Assembly: GCA_027023665.1 (NCBI GenBank)
Contig: JALVUY010000132.1
Location: 1 to 10,303 of the forward strand
Length of the DNA stretch: 10,303 nucleotides
DNA from: Methanocaldococcaceae archaeon
Lineage (GTDB): Archaea > AGJL01 > Methanococci > Methanococcales > Methanocaldococcaceae
Direction of reading: 5' to 3'
This document shows positions 6,229 through 10,303 of the stretch, piece after piece (positions within the stretch are counted from its first letter, which is position 1; every line of letters starts with the position of its first letter). Below the pieces are notes generated by a model that was given only the letters and a program-made list of their open reading frames with translations, had not been told where the DNA came from and ran no database searches. Both the position numbers and the translations under genes were made by a program.

Positions 6229-6317
6229 ATTTATATTTCTTTTTATTTTTCTTACTATAAATTTCTTCTTTATTTTAATTAAATTTTTAAAATTAAAATT
6301 AATTAAAATGTGAAAAT
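6229..6317 (+). terminator. T-rich tracts and AT dyad between the peptide genes and the radical SAM gene
   Basis: Runs such as TTTCTTTTTATTTTTCTT (6235-6252) and TTTCTTCTTTATTTT (6262-6276) resemble archaeal oligo-T termination sites. An 11-base inverted repeat, ATTTTAATTAA (6272-6282) and TTAATTAAAAT (6299-6309), ends one base before the weak GTGA ribosome binding site of the next gene. Partial termination or a leader hairpin here would keep enzyme levels well below precursor levels. This is an inference from the sequence only. Confidence 0.4.
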
Positions 6318-7154
6318 ATGCTCTCATTCTTGATAAAACCTAAAATATTACAGGTGGAAACGACAAACGACTGTAATAGCAACTGTAAAATTTGTATGAG
6401 ACGTCATTTAAATAGACTTGTAGGTTATATGTCATTTGAAGATTTCAAAAAATTGCCACTTAAAGATTTTAATGAAGTGGCTTTACATGGTTGGGGTGAA
6501 TGTCTTCTTCATCCAGACTTATTTAAAATGGTCTCCTATGTAAAATCATTAAACATTAAAGCTAGTCTTTGTACTAATGGAACATTACTCGATAAAAGAT
6601 TAGAAGAATTGTTAAATAGTGGATTAGATGAAATAGCATTTGGTATATTCTCATTAGATGGAAAAGAAAAAGTTTTGGAAAATATAAAAAAACTTATTGA
6701 AGAAAAAAATGAAAGGAATATTCCATTAACTACTTATATTGATGTTACTATGTTCAAGGATAATTTAGATCATATTCCAGAAATTATAGATGTAGGAATT
6801 GAATTAGGTGTTGATGGGATTGTGTTACATAGATTGTTTGATATTTATGGAGTAGATCCTGATGTAAAGTATGGATTATCTTCAAAAGAAGAAAAAGAAT
6901 TTTTAACTAATTTATTATCGAAATATAAAAATAAAATAAAGGTATATCCACCTCTACCACATACTACACCTTGTAGAATATTATTAAACTGTATATTTGT
7001 TAGATGGGATTGTATGCAATCTCCCTGTGTATATTTAACAGAAGACTCCTTAGGTGATGCAAGAACTTCATATAGTGAATTAAGAAAAAGACATATTCTA
7101 TATATAAAAAAGATGGTGAAAAAAAATGACATCTGTAAATACTGTATCTGGTAA
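6318..7154 (+). CDS. Radical SAM enzyme with SPASM/twitch-like C-terminal cysteine region
   Basis: The 278-residue protein opens with KILQVETTNDCN and the radical SAM cluster motif C19-x3-C23-x2-C26 (CNSNCKIC), which binds the [4Fe-4S] cluster that cleaves S-adenosylmethionine. A variant of the SAM-binding GxGE motif follows at GWGECLLHPDLF (59-69), then LCTNGTLL (84-91). The C-terminal part has six more cysteines: 219, 225, 232, 237, 273 and 276. The pattern of C219, SPC237, then LGDARTSYSEL and a final CKYC resembles the auxiliary-cluster domain of peptide-modifying SPASM/twitch enzymes. C225 and C232 are extra, with C232 standing where glycine is usual (RWDC rather than RWDG). The start has only a weak GTGA site at 6310-6313. 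The gene lies 89 bases after the MCAP peptides and overlaps the membrane protein gene. Peptide modification is inferred; the reaction cannot be named. Confidence 0.9.
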   Translation: MLSFLIKPKILQVETTNDCNSNCKICMRRHLNRLVGYMSFEDFKKLPLKDFNEVALHGWGECLLHPDLFKMVSYVKSLNIKASLCTNGTLLDKRLEELLNSGLDEIAFGIFSLDGKEKVLENIKKLIEEKNERNIPLTTYIDVTMFKDNLDHIPEIIDVGIELGVDGIVLHRLFDIYGVDPDVKYGLSSKEEKEFLTNLLSKYKNKIKVYPPLPHTTPCRILLNCIFVRWDCMQSPCVYLTEDSLGDARTSYSELRKRHILYIKKMVKKNDICKYCIW

Positions 7155-7725
7155 CATAGATGAGAATACTCCAGTAATTACAAATAGTATAGCTAAACTT
7201 GGAGTTTCATTTGTATTTGCAAGTATTGGGTACTTTATAAGCCTTGCAGCAGGAGGAGAAGCAACATTTTCCTCTTGGTTACATGCTCCATTTTTAGGGC
7301 CTGCAATATTTGGAGGAATTTACTATATATTTTGGATAGTACTTGCTAAGGAGTTATGTGGAAGATACTATGGAATTGTTGTTTCATTATTATTAGCTTC
7401 ATTTTATCTCTTAGAGGGTCCATGGTTTAGTATAGTAGTTCCTACATGGTATAGTATAATAGGAATTATATCTACCTTAATTATGGGATATTTAACAGAG
7501 AGATTTAATGGTGCTGTAGGACTTGCAGTATTTATGATTATTAATTGGATTTGCTACTATACTATAGCAGTATATCCTCACTGGTCATCATATTATACAT
7601 TATCAGGAGTTATTATTGCATTTATACTATCAATAATATCAGGTTTTGTTGGAGATTATGTAGCTAGATATGTGGCTAAATATATAAAATCATATTATTT
7701 CTCAAAGCAAAATATCTCTGCTTAA
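7126..7725 (+). CDS. Six-segment integral membrane protein, 199 aa, possible peptide exporter or S-component-like
   Basis: After a polar N-terminus of about 20 residues, six hydrophobic segments can be placed near 22-43, 57-76, 80-97, 103-122, 129-150 and 157-178. A basic, tyrosine-rich tail follows (YVARYVAKYIKSYYFSK). Its size and segment number resemble substrate-binding S-components of energy-coupling-factor transporters, but I see no decisive motif, and no ATPase or T-component gene is nearby. The start at 7126 is supported by GGTGA at 7115-7119, seven bases upstream. It lies inside the radical SAM gene, giving a 29-base overlap and probable translational coupling. That coupling suggests the product works with the radical SAM enzyme, for example in moving, inserting or protecting against the MCAP peptides. 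Family and function are otherwise unknown. The end lies 11 bases from the convergent FmdE-like gene. Confidence 0.85.
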   Translation: MTSVNTVSGNIDENTPVITNSIAKLGVSFVFASIGYFISLAAGGEATFSSWLHAPFLGPAIFGGIYYIFWIVLAKELCGRYYGIVVSLLLASFYLLEGPWFSIVVPTWYSIIGIISTLIMGYLTERFNGAVGLAVFMIINWICYYTIAVYPHWSSYYTLSGVIIAFILSIISGFVGDYVARYVAKYIKSYYFSKQNISA

Positions 7726-7736
7726 AATAATATTTT

Positions 7737-8330
7737 TTATTTATCAATTAATTTTTCAAAACATTCCATACAAACTATTTTTCCATTAATTATTCTTCCT
7801 TTGATTTCCATAAAATATTCTCCACACTCTTCACATTTAAGTGATGGATAAATTTTAGCTTTTTTAGGTTCAGGAATTTCTACTTCATTTATAATTAAAA
7901 GATCATCATCTGATAGACTTAAAATTTTCTCTATACATTTATTTTTCAATGCTTCAGCATATTTTTTCTTTTCTTCAGGATCTTCAATGTCTTTTAACGA
8001 AGCTTTTGTTTTATTTATTTCTTCAAAAATAAAGTCTTTAAAAGTTATCCTTATACCCTTTTTACTTTTATTTTCTCTTGAGTAAAAGATATATACATGC
8101 TTACCATAATCTTTAAATATTAAGTTCCCTTTACCAAACGTACAACCTAATAAATACTGAATTGCATCTACACTACATGAGTTATTATATACTATTGCTA
8201 CTAATTCCTCATCTTCAGATCTTTTATAATATTTTTTAACATATTTTGCTACTCTATAACCTAAGGCCAAACCAACACAAAGATGCCCATGAAATTCTAC
8301 AGTTCTCCTTAAATCCTCTTCAAGTTCCAT
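7737..8330 (-). CDS. FmdE-family protein with C-terminal zinc ribbon, orphan copy
   Basis: The 197-residue protein starts with the FmdE hallmark FHGHLCVGLALGYRVA (13-28). It continues with NNSCSVDAIQYLLGCTFGKGN (50-69), whose conserved His/Cys residues (H14, H16, C18, C52, C63) form the family's metal-binding site. The C-terminus has a four-cysteine zinc ribbon: C166-x2-C169 and C187-x2-C190. FmdE was named from molybdenum formylmethanofuran dehydrogenase operons. Many members, like this one, are encoded away from any Fmd/Fwd subunits, so a role in that enzyme should not be assumed. Molybdenum, tungsten or other metal-cofactor handling is the usual suggestion. AGGTG about seven bases before the ATG supports the start. 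The gene is divergent from the potassium channel gene, with 132 AT-rich bases between them, and convergent with the membrane protein gene. Confidence 0.9.
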   Translation of the reverse strand: MELEEDLRRTVEFHGHLCVGLALGYRVAKYVKKYYKRSEDEELVAIVYNNSCSVDAIQYLLGCTFGKGNLIFKDYGKHVYIFYSRENKSKKGIRITFKDFIFEEINKTKASLKDIEDPEEKKKYAEALKNKCIEKILSLSDDDLLIINEVEIPEPKKAKIYPSLKCEECGEYFMEIKGRIINGKIVCMECFEKLIDK

Positions 8331-8462
8331 TATAGCACACCTAATAATATTATTATATTAATCATTAATTTCATCATTAAAATATTTTTCTAAAACTATT
8401 TTTATCCATTACTAAGGAGATTTTAACAATGTTAATTTATTATTAAGGAAATTTGGGATATT

Positions 8463-9125
8463 ATGCCTAAGTTATTTAACATTTACAGTCCAAGAGTGTT
8501 TAAAATCGTTGAAATAATTGGACTACTATGCACTTTTGAAATCTTAGTATCATTTGTTTTATCTACCTACAATCCACCTTACGAAAATATATTAATAAAA
8601 TTAGATTTTATATCTCTTTCATTTCTGACTTTTGAGTTCTTTTATAAATTATTTGGAGCAAGAGATAAATTTAAATTTTTAAAGAATATTTATAATATTA
8701 TAGATGCAATAGTTGTTGGAGCCTTTGTCCTATACTTATTACAAATTACATCAACTACTGCATTTGTCAGTTTAAGGTTAATTAACACTATAAGGGTATT
8801 AGTATTATTAAGAATAATAAAACTTAGACATATTAATCTAAGTCATGAAACTCTTAACTTTATAACAATTTTAATATTTAGTTTCATATTGTCATGTTTT
8901 ATATGGTTGGCTGAAAATGGAGTTAATCCAAAAATAAACAATTTTGCAGATGCATTTTACTTTACGGTTATATCTATAACTACCATAGGTTATGGAGACA
9001 TTACTCCCCAAACTATGTGGGGAAAGATGATAATTGTATTTGCAGTATTATACATTATATCTGGCTTAATATCAAAAGTTCAAAAAATTATAAGTTACGA
9101 AATTGAAAAAAGAGAGAAAAAATAA
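8463..9125 (+). CDS. Voltage-gated-type potassium channel, six transmembrane segments
   Basis: The 220-residue protein has the S1-S6 plan of voltage-gated channels: S1 about 15-35, S2 45-64, S3 76-96, S4 102-123, S5 128-149, pore helix 163-174 and S6 185-205. The selectivity filter is intact (TTIGYGD at 173-179, followed by ITP), marking it as potassium selective. S4 carries spaced basic residues (R105, R111, R117, K120, R122) as expected of a voltage sensor. No cytoplasmic RCK domain follows; the tail is a short basic helix. Length and layout match the MVP channel of M. jannaschii, which opens on hyperpolarisation. Gating direction cannot be read from sequence. The ribosome binding site is weak (GGGAT at 8456-8460). 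A five-codon open frame (8429-8446) with a much better site lies just upstream. Confidence 0.93.
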   Translation: MPKLFNIYSPRVFKIVEIIGLLCTFEILVSFVLSTYNPPYENILIKLDFISLSFLTFEFFYKLFGARDKFKFLKNIYNIIDAIVVGAFVLYLLQITSTTAFVSLRLINTIRVLVLLRIIKLRHINLSHETLNFITILIFSFILSCFIWLAENGVNPKINNFADAFYFTVISITTIGYGDITPQTMWGKMIIVFAVLYIISGLISKVQKIISYEIEKREKK

Positions 9126-9169
9126 AAATTTATTAATTATAACTATTTAAATTATTTAAATTGATAATC

Positions 9170-9184
9170 CGAAACATTTATATA
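9170..9184 (+). promoter_or_regulatory. BRE/TATA promoter element directly before SBDS
   Basis: CGAAACATTTATATA is an excellent match to a methanogen BRE plus TATA box. Its centre lies only about 21 bases before the SBDS ATG at 9202. Normal spacing would put the transcript start at about 9205-9207, downstream of the strong ribosome binding site GGGAGGG (9190-9196). Either transcription starts unusually close to the TATA box, or a leaderless transcript begins near the GTG at 9205, or SBDS is read from further upstream. Confidence 0.5.
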
Positions 9185-9201
9185 ATGCTGGGAGGGATAT
9201 T

Positions 9202-9909
9202 ATGGTGTCCTTAGAAAAGGCAGTAATTGCAAGATATACATCACACGGTGAAAAATTCGAAATTTTAGTAGATCCCTACTTGGCTGCTAAACTCAAAGAA
9301 GGTCAAAATGTTGATATGGATGAACTTTTAGCTGTTGAAGTTGTATTTAAAGATGCAAATAAGGGAGAAAAGGCTCCTGAAGAACTTTTATCAAAAGTCT
9401 TTGGAACTACTGATGTTAAAGAAATTGCAAAAAAAATTATATTAAAGGGTAATGTTCAATTAACTGCTAAACAAAGAGAAGAACTTAGAGAACAGAAAAA
9501 AAGACAAATTATTACTATAATTAGTAGAAACACTATTAATCCTCAAACTGATACTCCCCATCCTCCACATAGAATTGAAAAGGCAATGGAGGAGTTAAGA
9601 ATTAATATTGATATTTACAAAAGTGCTGAAGAGCAAGTTCCTGAAATTGTCAAAAAACTTAAAAAAGTTTTACCAATTAAATTTGAAAAAAGAGATATTG
9701 CTGTTAAAATACCTCCTGAATATGCTTCTAAGGCATACAATTTATTATATCAATTTGGATCTGTTAAGCAGGAGGAATGGCTATCTGATGGTTCTTTAAT
9801 TGTATTGATTGAAATACCAAGTGGTATTGAGGCAGAGTTTTACGCTCAACTAAACAAAGTAACCAAAGGAAATGTTCAAACAAAAGTTGTTAAAAAATAC
9901 AGCGAATAA
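9202..9909 (+). CDS. SBDS-family ribosome maturation factor
   Basis: The 235-residue protein is the archaeal orthologue of SBDS, which acts in maturation of the large ribosomal subunit. In eukaryotes it works with the GTPase EFL1 to release the anti-association factor eIF6. The N-terminal FYSH domain covers about residues 1-90 ([18 protein letters not shown]). The central helical domain contains the family signature [18 protein letters not shown] near 111-128. The C-terminal ferredoxin-like domain follows from about 165. Length is normal. GGGAGGG lies five bases before the ATG; an in-frame GTG one codon later would give a leaderless alternative. It is followed 18 bases later by rpl37ae, so the two are co-transcribed. 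In relatives it sits directly after psmA, but here the two are separated by about 5.2 kb. Confidence 0.96.
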   Translation: MVSLEKAVIARYTSHGEKFEILVDPYLAAKLKEGQNVDMDELLAVEVVFKDANKGEKAPEELLSKVFGTTDVKEIAKKIILKGNVQLTAKQREELREQKKRQIITIISRNTINPQTDTPHPPHRIEKAMEELRINIDIYKSAEEQVPEIVKKLKKVLPIKFEKRDIAVKIPPEYASKAYNLLYQFGSVKQEEWLSDGSLIVLIEIPSGIEAEFYAQLNKVTKGNVQTKVVKKYSE

Positions 9910-9927
9910 TAAGAGAGGTGAAAAAAT

Positions 9928-10206
9928 ATGTTTAGTCATACTAAGAAGGTAGGACCTGCAGGAAGATTTGGACCAAGATATGGTTTAAAAATAAGAGCAA
10001 GAGTTAAAGATGTAGAAGTTAAAGCAAAAAAGAAATATAAATGCCCTGTTTGTGGATTTCCAAAATTAAGAAGAGCTTCAACATCAATATGGGTTTGTGA
10101 AAAGTGTGGGGCAAAAATAGCTGGAGGGGCTTATACTCCAGAAACTGGTGCAGGTAAGGCAGTTATGAAGGCTATAAGAAGAATTGTTGATAGAAAAGAA
10201 GAGTAA
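9928..10206 (+). CDS. rpl37ae: 50S ribosomal protein L37Ae
   Basis: The 92-residue basic protein starts [19 protein letters not shown], the typical L37Ae N-terminus. It carries a zinc ribbon of two CxxC pairs (KCPVCGFP and VCEKCGAKI) and ends with [15 protein letters not shown] and a basic helix. It is a structural component of the large ribosomal subunit. AGAGGTGA (9913-9920) lies seven bases before the ATG and 18 bases separate it from SBDS, so it belongs to the same operon. Length and motifs are complete. Confidence 0.97.
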   Translation: MFSHTKKVGPAGRFGPRYGLKIRARVKDVEVKAKKKYKCPVCGFPKLRRASTSIWVCEKCGAKIAGGAYTPETGAGKAVMKAIRRIVDRKEE

Positions 10207-10291
10207 TTTAATCTTACCCTAAAATATTCCCTAAAATATTTTTATTTCTAATTATTTCTAAATTACAAATAATAATTTTTCTGGGATACGT
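10207..10291 (+). terminator. T-rich spacer with a 12-base tandem repeat after rpl37ae
   Basis: CCCTAAAATATT occurs twice back to back (10217-10228 and 10229-10240). It is followed by TTTTTATTTCTAATTATTTCT-type runs resembling an archaeal terminator. A further T run is at 10276-10280. The spacer may attenuate transcription between rpl37ae and the next gene. Confidence 0.35.
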
Positions 10292-10303
10292 ATGGTAGAA
10301 TAT
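10292..10303 (+). CDS. Start of next gene, possibly RNA polymerase subunit P (partial)
   Basis: ATG GTA GAA TAT gives MVEY at the window edge, preceded by a weak GGGAT site at 10283-10287. From memory, rpl37ae is followed in related methanogens by rpoP, whose product begins with similar residues. Only four codons are visible, so this call rests on synteny. Confidence 0.35.

Noticed and set aside
6845..7132. Minus-strand 95-codon open frame
   Set aside because: It is antisense to the C-terminal cluster region of the radical SAM gene, with no independent support.
9608..9799. Plus-strand 63-codon open frame inside SBDS
   Set aside because: It is an alternate-frame shadow of the conserved SBDS C-terminal domain.
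1..10303. CRISPR arrays, tRNA or rRNA genes, insertion sequences
   Set aside because: No regularly spaced repeats, GC-rich structured RNA segments, transposase frames or terminal inverted repeats were seen. In a hyperthermophile, RNA genes would stand out as GC-rich islands, and none do.

Overview
The window is very AT-rich and looks archaeal. It encodes a 20S proteasome alpha subunit, an archaeal SBDS protein, ribosomal protein L37Ae, an FmdE-family protein of methanogens and a fused ADP-forming acyl-CoA synthetase. Promoters are of the TTTATATA type with GGTGA ribosome binding sites. These genes, plus a selenocysteine-decoding gene with an archaeal SECIS hairpin, point to a thermophilic member of the Methanococcales, most likely Methanocaldococcaceae. 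This assignment rests on recognised families and remembered synteny, not on a database search.

Layout. Bases 1-294 hold the 3' part of an unrecognised gene with no visible start and a possible frameshift. It converges on a tiny C2H2 zinc-finger gene with a TTG start (303-455, minus). A large ADP-forming acetyl/acyl-CoA synthetase follows (621-2720). Converging on it is a HesB/IscA-like selenoprotein gene (2754-3041, minus) that ordinary gene calling would miss, because an in-frame UGA interrupts it. Its stop codon lies inside a hairpin (2725-2759) with the archaeal SECIS architecture. Divergent from it is psmA (3253-4008).

The stretch 4009-9201 is accessory DNA. From memory, psmA, SBDS and rpl37ae are close neighbours in relatives such as Methanocaldococcus jannaschii; here about 5.2 kb separates them. 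The first part looks like a peptide-maturation cassette: a membrane-anchored, sequon-rich TPR protein (4281-5681); two small hydrophobic peptide genes too short for routine calling (5857-6021 and 6076-6228), both beginning MCAP and both behind near-identical strong ribosome binding sites; a radical SAM enzyme with a SPASM/twitch-like C-terminal cysteine region (6318-7154); and a six-segment membrane protein overlapping it by 29 bases (7126-7725). My inference is that the radical SAM enzyme modifies the MCAP peptides, that the membrane protein exports or inserts them, and that the TPR protein is an external partner. This is the most likely undescribed system in the window. The second part holds an orphan FmdE-like protein (7737-8330, minus) and a voltage-gated-type potassium channel (8463-9125).

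Conserved core genes resume with SBDS (9202-9909) and rpl37ae (9928-10206). The first four codons of what is probably rpoP (from 10292) close the window.
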